A stretch of DNA of 64,000 bases from the NCBI GenBank assembly GCA_037444305.1, contig JBBIMP010000027.1, forward strand, positions 12,212 through 76,211. Direction: 5' to 3'. The notes below the pieces were generated by a model. That model had not been told where the DNA came from and did not search any database. It worked only from the letters and a program-made list of their open reading frames with translations. A program made the translations under genes and the position numbers. Of the stretch, positions 1 to 9,325 are shown piece by piece. Numbering within the stretch: the first letter of the stretch is position 1; the number at the start of each line of letters is the position of its first letter. The DNA is from JBBIMP01 sp037444305. GTDB taxonomy: Bacteria > Acidobacteriota > UBA6911.

Positions 1-1
1 C

Positions 2-175
2 CGGGTGCTTGAAGTCGCCGGCCAGTATCTCCCGGCCGGCTCCCGGGCTTTTCTCAGGGAGAACATCCGCTCCATCGTGGAGGCGCGGGGCCCCTTAAGC
101 ATATTCAGCCTCGCAGGGCTGCTCTGGTCCGCCACCCTGATGTTCGACGCGATCATCGAAGCGGTGAACGCAGCA
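2..175 (+). pseudogene. YihY/BrkB-family membrane protein, truncated remnant entering from the left edge
   Basis: The frame is open from the window edge. It encodes a segment typical of YihY/BrkB (formerly ribonuclease BN) inner-membrane proteins: LPAGSR, then ENIRSIVEARG, then a hydrophobic stretch with LLWSAT and DAIIEAVN. Family proteins normally continue after this point with a charged W/R-rich stretch and several more membrane helices. Here the resemblance stops at about position 175. The frame stays open to 592, but that tail has no membrane character and overlaps the real TPR gene. I read it as the broken 3' part of a gene whose end has been lost. The start lies outside the window. Confidence is moderate because only about 57 residues can be judged. 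Confidence 0.5.
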
Positions 176-368
176 CAAGCGCGAGCAGAATTGCGGTTGG
201 TTGCTTCGCTGCCTGCCTTGGACTACGCTTATCCCATAAAATACATGTATTGCAACCGGGCCGGTGAAACTAGTGCCCGGCGTTTTCATCTAGGCATTGC
301 AGGCGGACGCAAGGGCGGCGGATTCGCCGGCGGACGCTGCAACTGCCAGGCGAAGGGAGTTACAAGCC

Positions 369-989
369 ATGAGCATGCGTATCTTTGTGCCGTTCCTCCT
401 GGCAGTGATCTTGTGCGCCGCAGGCGCGGTCGCGGACCAGGAACAGCTGAATCAGGCCCGCGGCCTCATAAAGGAAAGGAAATTCAAGGAGGCGGAGCCG
501 CTTCTGCGGGAGGCCCTCGCCGACGATCCGGACCACGGGGAGGCAAACTACCTCCTGGGATTGAGCCTGCTCGAGCAGGAGCGCCTGGATGAAGCAGAAC
601 AGGCCTTTCTGAAGGCGGAGAAGGCGGATCCGAAGTCTGCTGAGGCGCAAGTAGGACTTGGGCGGGTCTACACCGAGCAGAAGCAGTTGGCCAAGGCCAA
701 GACCGCCCTCGACCGGGCCCACGCGCTGAATCCGCAGAACCCGGACGTTCACTTTGCCCGGGGAATCCTCGACGGGCACAACAAGGATTACACATCCTCC
801 GCCGCCAACATGGAGAGGGCCATCAAGCTGCGGCCGGCGGACGCTTACGCCCACTACTATGCGGGGCTGGCCTACAACCAGATCCGCAGGCCGGATAAGG
901 TAGTGGAGCACTTCCAGGCTTTCCTGAAACTGGCGCCGAATGCTCCCGAAGCCGGGAAGGTGAGAAACCTTCTGCGAAACATCAGGTAG
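369..989 (+). CDS. secreted TPR-repeat protein
   Basis: A 206-residue protein, probably a periplasmic protein-interaction scaffold. Residues 1-22 form a clear signal peptide (MRIFVPFLLAVILCAAGAVA, cleavage before DQ). The rest is about five tandem TPR units, visible as repeated A-E-A-x-Y/F-x-L-G-x-A-x-x patterns (for example around EANYLLGLSLLEQ, AQVGLGRVYTEQ and AHYYAGLAYNQ). The ATG at 369 is chosen because an AAGGGAG ribosome site lies about ten bases upstream; the frame is open back to 297 but lacks a good start there. It ends 63 bases before the TamB-Omp85 gene on the same strand, so the two may be co-transcribed and it could assist envelope biogenesis. That role is inference. Confidence 0.85.
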   Translation: MSMRIFVPFLLAVILCAAGAVADQEQLNQARGLIKERKFKEAEPLLREALADDPDHGEANYLLGLSLLEQERLDEAEQAFLKAEKADPKSAEAQVGLGRVYTEQKQLAKAKTALDRAHALNPQNPDVHFARGILDGHNKDYTSSAANMERAIKLRPADAYAHYYAGLAYNQIRRPDKVVEHFQAFLKLAPNAPEAGKVRNLLRNIR

Positions 990-1052
990 GCGCCCCCCTT
1001 CTTCGCTCCGGGCAACGGCGCGGGCGGGTGACGGGTTGCCGCCCGGACAGGG

Positions 1053-4000
1053 ATGGTTCATCCGGCTTTTCCAATGAAACTAAAGACCGGCTTAACGCTC
1101 GCGATTATCCCGGTGGCGGCTCTGGCGCTGGCGTTTATCGCCGGCCTGCTCCTCCTCCACTCGGCGTTTGGCCGTGCCTGCATCCTGAAGCAAGCGCAGC
1201 AGTACCTGGCGAGCGAGCTCGAAACGGACCTGCAGGCAGCCGCTTTCGATTTCAATCTCCTTACCGGCACAGTCGGAATGAAGGAAGTGTCGCTCACCTC
1301 GCGTCGCGCTTCCCTTCCCTCGTTTCTCACCGTGGAAGAGCTCTCGCTCGAGTTCGGGGTGGCGGCAGCAGTCAGGGGACGCCTTCTGCTCAGAGAGGGA
1401 ACCTTGACCGGGCTGGCCGTGCGCCTCGTCACCGGCGAAGACGGCGGCTCGAACCTGCCGGATTTTTCCGCGCTGGCAGGCGCGCAGCCCGAAAGCGAAG
1501 CCGGTGTCGACGCCTTTCTGATCTCAAACCTGGAGATCTCCGGTTCTTCCTTCCTCTACGAAGACCGGAGAAACAAACTCCGGCTGGAGCTCCCCGGCTG
1601 GAGATTTGCCGTTGCCGGGCGCGACCGCGGCGCGTCGCACCGCGTGCTCCTGGAGTCCCTGCAGCAAGGGGCTTTGCAGTTCGATGACGACACCATTGGC
1701 ATTCGCAGACTCCATTTCGATGCCACCCTCTCCAACCGGACACTGCAGGTTGCGCGGCTCGAACTCGGTGCAGATGGGGCTCAGCTGCTCGCCTCCGGCT
1801 TCATCCCCGATCTCGCCGCCCCCGTGCTCGATTTCGAATACACCGGCGGTCTGGACCTCGAACACCTCGGCCGCTTTTTCGGCCTCGCCGGAGATCTGCA
1901 GGGAAAGGCAATGCTGCGGGGGACGGTCATGGGTCCGCCGGCACAGCCGCAGGTCGGAGCCACGCTGGCGGGCGAATCGCTGGATATATTTGGATACCGG
2001 CAGGTGGACCTGGCAGCGGGCGTGTCATGGCGCACCGACAGCCTCCGGCTGACGGTGACTGCGTTATCCGCGCGTTCCCCAGCCGGTTCCGTCGCTGGAA
2101 CAGGCAGCTTCGATTTCAAGGGTGAAGATCCGCTTTTTCGTCTGCAGCTGGAGCCGGCCGGCCTGGATCTGCATCCGCTCACGCGGCGCCTCGGCCTCCC
2201 GGTCGCGATCGCAAGCCGCGCCTCGGGCCGCCTGTCGGCATCCTGGAGCGGAACCGATTTCGCCGGGCTGGAAGGATCCTCCAACCTCGCCCTGCGTGCC
2301 GAATCGGCCCGTGGCACCCCAAAAGACCTCCCCGTCGGGGCCGATCTCCGCCTGCTGAGCGGCAGGTCGGGTCACCTACTCTCCATTTCGGGCGCCGAGA
2401 TTCTCGGAACATCCGTAGCCGGACAGATCCGTCTGGCGCCGGACTTGACGCTGGGCGGGATGCTCCGCGCCGAGGCCCATGATCTGCCTGCCGCACTGCA
2501 GCGGGCAGCTGCCCTGTTCGGCACCGCGGCCGACGGCTTTCCGGAAACGGGCAGCGCCGTGCTCGAGGCAGGCCTCGGAGGAACCATCGACTCCCCGTCG
2601 GCGGCCATAGTTCTGCAGGCTGAGGATCTCCGGTATGGAAATGCCGACGGCATAAGCTTCCGCGCCCAGGGCGACCTGGATCTCTCCCGGCTACGGGTGC
2701 ACGAGGGCCACGTCGAATGGGCGGGGCATGGCATGCTTTTTCGCGGGGAGGTGGGATTGACCGGGCCGGATCCCATGCTGGCGCTCGAGGCGTCGGCCGA
2801 GGGCGTCCCCGCCTCCTCCCTGGCGAAGGCACTGGGTCTGGACGCACCGATCGAAGGAGTGCTCGGGGCAAAAATCAAACTGTCGGGGACGATGCAAAAA
2901 CCGGCGGGTACGCTCGAGCTCACCGCGGAGGACCTTCTGGCCTATTCGGAGCCCTTGGGCAGGCTGTCGGCGGAAGCCGCTCTGGACGGGGACCGTCTCG
3001 AGGTGCTCGGCGTCGAGCTGCGGAAGCCCTCCGGCGGAAAGCCGGCCGGGCGGCTGGAGGCCAGCGGCACATGGTTGATCGGCGACGGCAGGTATACCCT
3101 GCGCGCCGAGGGACGGGATCTGCTTTTCGGCCACATGCAGCTGCCCGGCGATGTGACGGTCGCTGGAAGTCTGGGCTTTGTCCTGAACGGTTCGGGCAGC
3201 CTGGACCAGCCCTATCTCGAAACCCGAATGGCGTGGGACAATCTCCGCGTTCAGGAAAGAGATCTCGGTAATATCTCGCTCGAGGCGAAACTCGGCGGCG
3301 GCGATGTCAATCTGAGCGCCCTGGCACCCGGGCTGAAACTCAGCGCGCAGGCGCGCGTTGAACTTGCGGTCCCTCACGCAGCCGAGATTGAAATCACCGC
3401 CGAGGATTCCGACCTTTCTGCATTGCAGCTTACCCCAGAAGCAGGCGGCCAACTGTCAGGGAGTCTGACCGGAACCTTGAAGGCATCGGGGAATCTCGAG
3501 CAGTGGACGTCGGGCCGGGCTTCGATGCGCATACGGGACCTCGTGTTGAAGCACGAAGGTCTGGAACTCCGCAACCAGGCTCCGCTGGCGGTCGATTACC
3601 TCGACGGCACGCTGGCTGTGCAGCCGGCGACGCTCGCTGTTGGCGAGGCCAGGCTGCATCTGGCCGGGAGCTTCCCGCTGCTGGCGTCGGCACCTCCCTC
3701 TTCCCTGGTAATCCGAGGCGAGACCGAGCTCGGAACCCTGGCGCGGATGATTCCCTCCGCCGCGCTGCCCGATGTCGGAGGACGCCTGCGGCTGGATGCG
3801 CGGATCGAGGGGAACGGCGGCCGCATCAATCCGATGGCCGAGATCCATCTGAGCGACGGCTTCGTCGATCCTCCCCAGTTGGGCAGTCCGTTGGCGAAAC
3901 TCAATGCGCACTTCCGCGTTGCCGGCGGAGCCGTTGTGCTCGAGGGGGCGCAGGGGGAATGGGCGGGCGGCAGGTTTCGGGCATCGGGAGAACTGCCGCT

Positions 4001-7000
4001 GGGGCTCTTTTCCAACCTCGAAGCGTTGCGGGTGGAGAGACGCGAGGGCCCTGCGGTCTTCTCAGCGGAGCTTTCCGGTGTGCAGCTGGGATCACTGCCT
4101 GCGATGCCGGAGCAATTGAAGGGTGAGGTGTCCATTCGGGTTGAGGGTGAGGCGCGGAGTCCTGATGCGTCCGGCGTCCGGGGCACCGTCACCTTCGATG
4201 AGTTGCGGCTGCAGGCAGGGACCTATGAGCTGCGGCAGGAGGAACGGTCGCTGATCACCTTCGATGCCGGCGTCGCCAGGCTGGAGAGATACACACTCCT
4301 CGGCCCCAAGACGCGAATCGAGGCTGCGGGGACGGCGGGATTTACGGGGGAAATGCCCCTGAATCTGAGGGCGACGGGCACCGCCGACGCCGGCGTCCTG
4401 GCTTTCATGCTGGAGGATGTCCGCGCTGCCGGCGATTCCCGGTTCGAGCTATCCGTAAAGGGCACCGCCGCCGCGCCCGAGATTACTGGTTTCGTCGAGA
4501 CGGCAAAGGCGCAGCTTTCCCTCTCGACCCCTCGTCTGCAGGCGGACAACCTGGATCTGCGTCTGAATCTTTTCGGGACCGGGGCCGTCCTGGAGAGGCT
4601 GACGGGGAGCCTCAACGGCGGGACAATCACGGCCGGGGGAGAGATCGAGTACTCGGCCGCCGGCCTCGGACGAGTGGACCTCACGGCGTCGGCCTCAAAT
4701 GTGTATTTGAACTACCCTTCGGGGCTCCGATCCTCCCTGGACGGTTCCATCGGTCTTCGGTCGCGGGATGAGTTCCTGGAGATCTGGGGAGCGCTGCACT
4801 TCCTCGAAGGCCTGTACACCGACCGCTTGGATCTCGAAGGCGAGCTGATCCGTTTTCTCCGCTCGGGCCGGCCGCAGGCTTTCGAGGAGGAACAGAGCCC
4901 GTTGCTGTCCAAGATCCGCTACAACGTCCTGATCGACACCGACAGCCCGCTGCTGGTGGACAACAACCTTGCCCGGCTCGCCATGAACGCCAATCTCAGG
5001 CTGTCCGGAACCTGGTACCGCCCCGTCATCATCGGGCGGCTCGGCCTGGAGGAGGGAGGAGAGCTATATCTCCGGGAGCGCGAGTACTTCATCGATCGCG
5101 GCGTCGTCGACTTTGCCAATCAGAGCAAGATCGAACCGTCGCTGGACATCCTTGCGCGGACGAAAGCGGAGGGGCAGGACATAGAGCTCAAGATCGCCGG
5201 CACCATCGACAATCTCCAGACCTCCCTGAGATCCCTGTCGAATCCCGAGCTCTCCGAACCCGATATCATCTCGCTGCTGCTCACGGGGCGCACGCTGGAC
5301 GACTTTCGCGGCGCCGAGCTGAACGTGGCCACCGAGCAGGCTATGTCCTACTTCGCGGGCCGCGTCAGCGGCAGCCTCGCCAGGGGTGCGGAGCAAGCCC
5401 TCGGCCTGAGCCGCGTGCGCATCGAACCCAGCCTCATCGCCGCGGAATCGGACCCGGGGGCGAAGCTGACCATCGGGCAGGACATCACGCGCGACCTGCA
5501 GCTCGTCTATTCGATGGATCTCGTCAACAGCCAGAACCAGATCTGGATCGCCGACTACCGGCTCACGCCGCGGTTCGAAACGCGCGCGGTCAAGCAGGAG
5601 GACAACACCTATCGCTTCGAGATCCGGCACGACGTCCGCTTCGGCCGGCCGCTGTCCGCAGGGAAACAGGCTGCGGCCAGGGACCAAACCTCGAGAAGGG
5701 TGGGTTCGTTCACCTTCGGCGGAGAGCGGATTCTGGGCGATGAAGAGATCATCAGGAAGGTCGGCGTCAAACCGGGAGACAAATACGATTTCTTCAAGCT
5801 CCAGGACGGGATCGCGAAGCTGGAAAGTCTCTACCGCGGGCGGGGCTACCTGGAAACGCGGTTGCGCACAGAGCGCGCCCCGGCTGACGGCACCATCGAC
5901 CTGACCCTCAACATTGAACCTGGCCCGGAGGTCGGTTTTGCCTTCGAGGGCGAGTACATTCCTGCCGGTGTGCGGGAAATCGCCGCCGCATCCTGGCGGG
6001 AGGCGGTGTTCGACGCCCAGCGAGGCGAGAATGCGGTTTTGCGAATCCGGCGCCACCTCGTCAGAGACAAGCATTTCGGGGCCCGGGTGAGCTACAGGCT
6101 GGCGGAGTCCTCGTCGGCACGCAAGATGGTCGTCTTCCGTATCGATTCCGGGCCGAAATACTCTGCCGTGAACCTGGAATTCTCCGGCGCTTCCGGCGTG
6201 CCCCCTGCCCTGCTGAAGGATTCCCTGACCCGCGCCGGTCTTCTCGAAGATGTTTTCGTCCTGCCCGAGGCTGTGAGCGAATTCCTCGTCGGTTTCTACC
6301 GCGATCACGGCTACCTGGATGCGGCCATCGACCGGCCGGAGCCCGACCTGGATCCCGCTCAGGGGACGGGCCGCGTTGTCATTTCTGTTCGGGAGGGGCC
6401 GCTATACAGGATCGAAGCGGTCCGCCTGCAGGGAAATTCCGCCCACCTCGAGAGGGATTTGCGGGCTTTGCTCGGGCCCGTTGTGGGCCAACCGTACCGT
6501 CCGGAAGCGCTCAACCGGTCGATTGGCCAGCTGCAGGATTTCTACTGGAGGCGGGGATTCAGCGACGTCTCGGTCGACTACAGGCTGCTGAAGAACGCCG
6601 CCTCGGGATCCCTGGCGCTCCACTTCGAGATTAGCGAGAACCTCCAGGAGGTGGTCGAAGACATCGTGATTGACGGCCAGGAGCGTTCCGGCGCCGAGTT
6701 TGCCCGGAGCAAGCTGGAGATTGCAGTCGGCGATATCCTGAACTACGACCGGGTAAACCGGTCCCGCAAGAACCTGTACGACACGGGCGCCTATTCGCTC
6801 GTGGACCTGGAAGTCCGGAAGCTGCCGCTCGGCAGTCCGCCTGCGGGCTCCGGTCCACAGCGGCAGCCGGTCCAGTTGAATGTGAAACTGAGGGAGGTCA
6901 GCCCCTATGTCCTGCGCTACGGGGGCTCCTACGACACGGAGCGGGGACCGGGGGCAGTGGTCGAAGCCGCGAGACGCAATTTCCTGGGGAGCGCGCGCGC

Positions 7001-7910
7001 TCTGGGAATGCGCGCCCGGTATGACAGCGAGTTCCAGGAAATCCGCGGCTACTTCAGCCAGCCGACGCTCCTGAAATTTCCGCTCAAGACCAACCTCACG
7101 GTTTTCAGCCAGCGGACCGTTTTTCCGACCTTCTTCGACGACGCCATAGGTTTCTCTCTGCAGCAGGAGGCCAGGCTCGGAAACAAGTTCATTATCTCCT
7201 ACGGCTACCGCTACCAGCGCGCGCACACGTTCGACAAAGAGCCGGATCCGATCTTCCCCTTCGACATCACGATCCCCGTCGCCCGGTTCAGCGCCGCCGT
7301 CACGCGCGAAAACCGGGACGACCTTCTCGATGCCAGCCGCGGCTCCTTCACCTCCCACGCCCTCGAATACTCCCCGACTTTCCTCGGATCGGACATCAAG
7401 TTCATCCGTTATTTCGGTCAGTACTTCAAGTATTTTCCTCTCTCGCGGCCATCGGAAATCCCGATGAGCGGCGGCATCAGGAAGCCGCGCCTGGTCTATG
7501 CCGTCGGCCTCAGGGCCGGCCTGGCTCGGACCTTCGATGACCAGATTCTCCTCCGGGGCGAACGCTTCTTTGCCGGAGGAGGGACTACCCTCCGGGGATT
7601 CGACCAGCAGGGCGTCGGCCCGACCGATTTTTTCGGCGACCCGACCGGCGGAAGCGCAGTGTTCATCGCAAATCAGGAAATCCGCTTCCCCGCTTTTGGT
7701 ATCATAGACGGTGTCGGGTTTCTCGACCTTGGAAATGTCTACTCCAAGGCATCCGATTTCAACCCGTTCGATGTGCGAAAGTCCGCGGGTCTCGGGCTTC
7801 GGGTCCGGACGCCGTTTCTGTTGCTGAGACTCGACTACGGCTTCAAGCTGGATCGCAGGCCGGGCGAGAGCCGCGGAACATTTTTTTTCAGCATTGGTCA
7901 GGCATTTTAG
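1053..7910 (+). CDS. TamB-Omp85 single-chain fusion (translocation and assembly module)
   Basis: One uninterrupted 2285-residue frame joins two proteins that are normally separate. Residues 13-36 are a signal anchor. Residues about 40-1150 are AsmA/TamB-like beta-rich repeats. About 1150-1530 carry the TamB C-terminal domain (DUF490), recognisable by a Y-x-x-L-I-D-T-D-S-P-L segment, the LSEPDIISLLLTGRT motif and a short amphipathic beta tail. About 1549-1945 hold five POTRA-like units. About 1950-2285 form an Omp85 barrel with the loop-6 motif TLRGF near 2179, a later LDLGNVY motif and a terminal phenylalanine. TamB lipid-conduit proteins span the periplasm and partner with TamA or BamA in insertion of outer-membrane proteins or lipid transport; here both halves share one chain. 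Five POTRAs is BamA-like, since TamA has three. An alternative start is the ATG at 1074, which gives a more usual N-terminus. The domain calls are strong; function as a fused TAM is inference. Confidence 0.92.
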   Translation: MVHPAFPMKLKTGLTLAIIPVAALALAFIAGLLLLHSAFGRACILKQAQQYLASELETDLQAAAFDFNLLTGTVGMKEVSLTSRRASLPSFLTVEELSLEFGVAAAVRGRLLLREGTLTGLAVRLVTGEDGGSNLPDFSALAGAQPESEAGVDAFLISNLEISGSSFLYEDRRNKLRLELPGWRFAVAGRDRGASHRVLLESLQQGALQFDDDTIGIRRLHFDATLSNRTLQVARLELGADGAQLLASGFIPDLAAPVLDFEYTGGLDLEHLGRFFGLAGDLQGKAMLRGTVMGPPAQPQVGATLAGESLDIFGYRQVDLAAGVSWRTDSLRLTVTALSARSPAGSVAGTGSFDFKGEDPLFRLQLEPAGLDLHPLTRRLGLPVAIASRASGRLSASWSGTDFAGLEGSSNLALRAESARGTPKDLPVGADLRLLSGRSGHLLSISGAEILGTSVAGQIRLAPDLTLGGMLRAEAHDLPAALQRAAALFGTAADGFPETGSAVLEAGLGGTIDSPSAAIVLQAEDLRYGNADGISFRAQGDLDLSRLRVHEGHVEWAGHGMLFRGEVGLTGPDPMLALEASAEGVPASSLAKALGLDAPIEGVLGAKIKLSGTMQKPAGTLELTAEDLLAYSEPLGRLSAEAALDGDRLEVLGVELRKPSGGKPAGRLEASGTWLIGDGRYTLRAEGRDLLFGHMQLPGDVTVAGSLGFVLNGSGSLDQPYLETRMAWDNLRVQERDLGNISLEAKLGGGDVNLSALAPGLKLSAQARVELAVPHAAEIEITAEDSDLSALQLTPEAGGQLSGSLTGTLKASGNLEQWTSGRASMRIRDLVLKHEGLELRNQAPLAVDYLDGTLAVQPATLAVGEARLHLAGSFPLLASAPPSSLVIRGETELGTLARMIPSAALPDVGGRLRLDARIEGNGGRINPMAEIHLSDGFVDPPQLGSPLAKLNAHFRVAGGAVVLEGAQGEWAGGRFRASGELPLGLFSNLEALRVERREGPAVFSAELSGVQLGSLPAMPEQLKGEVSIRVEGEARSPDASGVRGTVTFDELRLQAGTYELRQEERSLITFDAGVARLERYTLLGPKTRIEAAGTAGFTGEMPLNLRATGTADAGVLAFMLEDVRAAGDSRFELSVKGTAAAPEITGFVETAKAQLSLSTPRLQADNLDLRLNLFGTGAVLERLTGSLNGGTITAGGEIEYSAAGLGRVDLTASASNVYLNYPSGLRSSLDGSIGLRSRDEFLEIWGALHFLEGLYTDRLDLEGELIRFLRSGRPQAFEEEQSPLLSKIRYNVLIDTDSPLLVDNNLARLAMNANLRLSGTWYRPVIIGRLGLEEGGELYLREREYFIDRGVVDFANQSKIEPSLDILARTKAEGQDIELKIAGTIDNLQTSLRSLSNPELSEPDIISLLLTGRTLDDFRGAELNVATEQAMSYFAGRVSGSLARGAEQALGLSRVRIEPSLIAAESDPGAKLTIGQDITRDLQLVYSMDLVNSQNQIWIADYRLTPRFETRAVKQEDNTYRFEIRHDVRFGRPLSAGKQAAARDQTSRRVGSFTFGGERILGDEEIIRKVGVKPGDKYDFFKLQDGIAKLESLYRGRGYLETRLRTERAPADGTIDLTLNIEPGPEVGFAFEGEYIPAGVREIAAASWREAVFDAQRGENAVLRIRRHLVRDKHFGARVSYRLAESSSARKMVVFRIDSGPKYSAVNLEFSGASGVPPALLKDSLTRAGLLEDVFVLPEAVSEFLVGFYRDHGYLDAAIDRPEPDLDPAQGTGRVVISVREGPLYRIEAVRLQGNSAHLERDLRALLGPVVGQPYRPEALNRSIGQLQDFYWRRGFSDVSVDYRLLKNAASGSLALHFEISENLQEVVEDIVIDGQERSGAEFARSKLEIAVGDILNYDRVNRSRKNLYDTGAYSLVDLEVRKLPLGSPPAGSGPQRQPVQLNVKLREVSPYVLRYGGSYDTERGPGAVVEAARRNFLGSARALGMRARYDSEFQEIRGYFSQPTLLKFPLKTNLTVFSQRTVFPTFFDDAIGFSLQQEARLGNKFIISYGYRYQRAHTFDKEPDPIFPFDITIPVARFSAAVTRENRDDLLDASRGSFTSHALEYSPTFLGSDIKFIRYFGQYFKYFPLSRPSEIPMSGGIRKPRLVYAVGLRAGLARTFDDQILLRGERFFAGGGTTLRGFDQQGVGPTDFFGDPTGGSAVFIANQEIRFPAFGIIDGVGFLDLGNVYSKASDFNPFDVRKSAGLGLRVRTPFLLLRLDYGFKLDRRPGESRGTFFFSIGQAF

Positions 7911-7925
7911 AAAGGAGATATTTCT

Positions 7926-8264
7926 ATGGAAGACTATCGCGGAGTTCGGAGCACCACGACGGCATTTGTCATCGGGGGCATCCTGGGCGCGGGGATCGCG
8001 CTGCTTTTCGCCCCGCAGTCGGGGCGCAAGACCCGCCGCGACATCCGCTACCTCGGGGAGAAGGCCTGGAACAAGACCGAAGCCCTGCAGCTCGAATTGA
8101 GGCACTCGGTGGACAACCTCGTCGAGGACGTCACCGAGAGACTGCACGAGGAGTTCAACAAGGGCCGCGAGTGGACGAGCAGCACGCTCAAGGAGATCCA
8201 GGGTGCCCTTGAGTCGGGACGGAAGCACATCAGGAACGAGATGGACAAGATCCGGCGCGCGTAG
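7926..8264 (+). CDS. YtxH-domain small membrane protein
   Basis: A 112-residue protein. One N-terminal membrane segment (about residues 12-28, AFVIGGILGAGIALLFAPQ) is followed by the GRKTRRDI motif typical of YtxH/gas-vesicle-like proteins and then a long charged amphipathic helix. The start follows an excellent AAAGGAGAT site seven bases upstream. It begins 15 bases after the TamB-Omp85 stop, so it is probably in the same transcript. YtxH proteins are stress-associated membrane proteins of unclear mechanism. The family call is good; no specific role can be given. Confidence 0.8.
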   Translation: MEDYRGVRSTTTAFVIGGILGAGIALLFAPQSGRKTRRDIRYLGEKAWNKTEALQLELRHSVDNLVEDVTERLHEEFNKGREWTSSTLKEIQGALESGRKHIRNEMDKIRRA

Positions 8265-8333
8265 CGCTCGCCCGAAGCCCGGACAGTGAAATAGTCCGCG
8301 GCCGGCATCAACCTTGCTCCGAGTGGCGACAAG

Positions 8334-9314
8334 ATGGGCTTTCTGACGCGATTGGCATGGCTGCTGGTTTTAGGCACCACGCCCGGGACGGTCATTGCCG
8401 CGGAAGAAGTGTTCCAGCTCCACGGCAGGATTCTGCAGGAGGATGGAAAACCGTTCCGCTCGGTCACTCCTTCCGTGGTCCTGTTCGGTGCCACCACGCC
8501 CTTCTCTACACGCGCCGCGGTGGATCCAGCCGGAAAGTTCACGATCAAAAAACTTCCCCCCGGCATATACACGATCCTCATCGCCGTGCCGCGTGCTGGG
8601 GAACTGATGCAATCCGTGGTCATCGGGCCGGCACAGGCTGACTCGAGGAGGCGGATCTCGCTTACGTTTCAGGTGGAGAGGCAGCCGCGCTCGCTCCGGC
8701 AGCGCTCCGTATCCGTGGCCGAACTCGCAGTTCCCGCCAAGGCGGTCGAGGCCTACGAGCGCGCCCAGCAGCGGCTCGGGAAGAGGGACGTGGAGGGCGC
8801 GGTTTCCTTTCTCAAACGCGCCGTGGAGCTGGCGCCGCACTACAGCGCAGCCTGGAACAACCTGGGCACGATTGCGTACCAGTCGGGAGACTTTGCCGAA
8901 GCCGAGAACCTCTTCCGGCGCTCGCTCGAGGCCGATCCCGAATCCTATGCTCCGCTCGTCAACCTCGGGGGCGCCCTGCTCTCGCAAGGCAAGGTGGATG
9001 AATCGCTGCCGGTGAACCTCGAAGCGGCACAGGCGCGGCCGGACGACGCCCTGGCCCACTGCCAGCTCGGACAGAATTACCTGGCACTGCGGCAGCTTGA
9101 CAAGGCAGAAGTCCACCTCAAGATCGGCAAGGCCCTCGACGCGCGCCACTTCTCCTTCCCCCAGCTTTCGCTCGCCGACCTCTACCTGCGACAGAAGAAT
9201 TACGGGGCCGCAGTTCGCGAACTGGAGGAGTTTCTGAAATACCATCCCGACTCGAAACTGGCACCGGCGCTGCGGGAGAAACTGCCGGCGCTGCGCGCCC
9301 TCATACCGCACTGA
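8334..9314 (+). CDS. secreted carboxypeptidase-regulatory-like / TPR protein
   Basis: A 326-residue exported protein. A signal peptide covers about residues 1-22 (ending TPGTVIAA). Residues 25-100 form a beta-sandwich of the carboxypeptidase regulatory-like type: a reading such as FQLHGRILQEDGKPF followed by GKFTIKKLPPGIYTILIAV. Residues about 140-325 contain at least five TPR units (AWNNLGTIAYQSGDFAEAE, LVNLGGALLSQGKVDESL, AHCQLGQNYLALRQLDKAE). This architecture is common in acidobacterial secreted proteins and suggests a binding scaffold. It is convergent with the ABC exporter genes, whose last gene ends 11 bases away. Confidence 0.82.
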   Translation: MGFLTRLAWLLVLGTTPGTVIAAEEVFQLHGRILQEDGKPFRSVTPSVVLFGATTPFSTRAAVDPAGKFTIKKLPPGIYTILIAVPRAGELMQSVVIGPAQADSRRRISLTFQVERQPRSLRQRSVSVAELAVPAKAVEAYERAQQRLGKRDVEGAVSFLKRAVELAPHYSAAWNNLGTIAYQSGDFAEAENLFRRSLEADPESYAPLVNLGGALLSQGKVDESLPVNLEAAQARPDDALAHCQLGQNYLALRQLDKAEVHLKIGKALDARHFSFPQLSLADLYLRQKNYGAAVRELEEFLKYHPDSKLAPALREKLPALRALIPH

Positions 9315-9325
9315 GGAACGACCGC

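Noticed and set aside
1053..7910. Possibility that the TamB-Omp85 fusion is a frameshift or assembly error joining two genes
   Set aside because: The frame is continuous with uniform codon use through the 5550-5700 junction and there is no internal stop or duplicated start. Raw reads would settle it.
6402..8228. 608-codon frame opposite the TamB-Omp85 3' end
   Set aside because: Antisense to the POTRA and barrel part; no start site or motif supports it.
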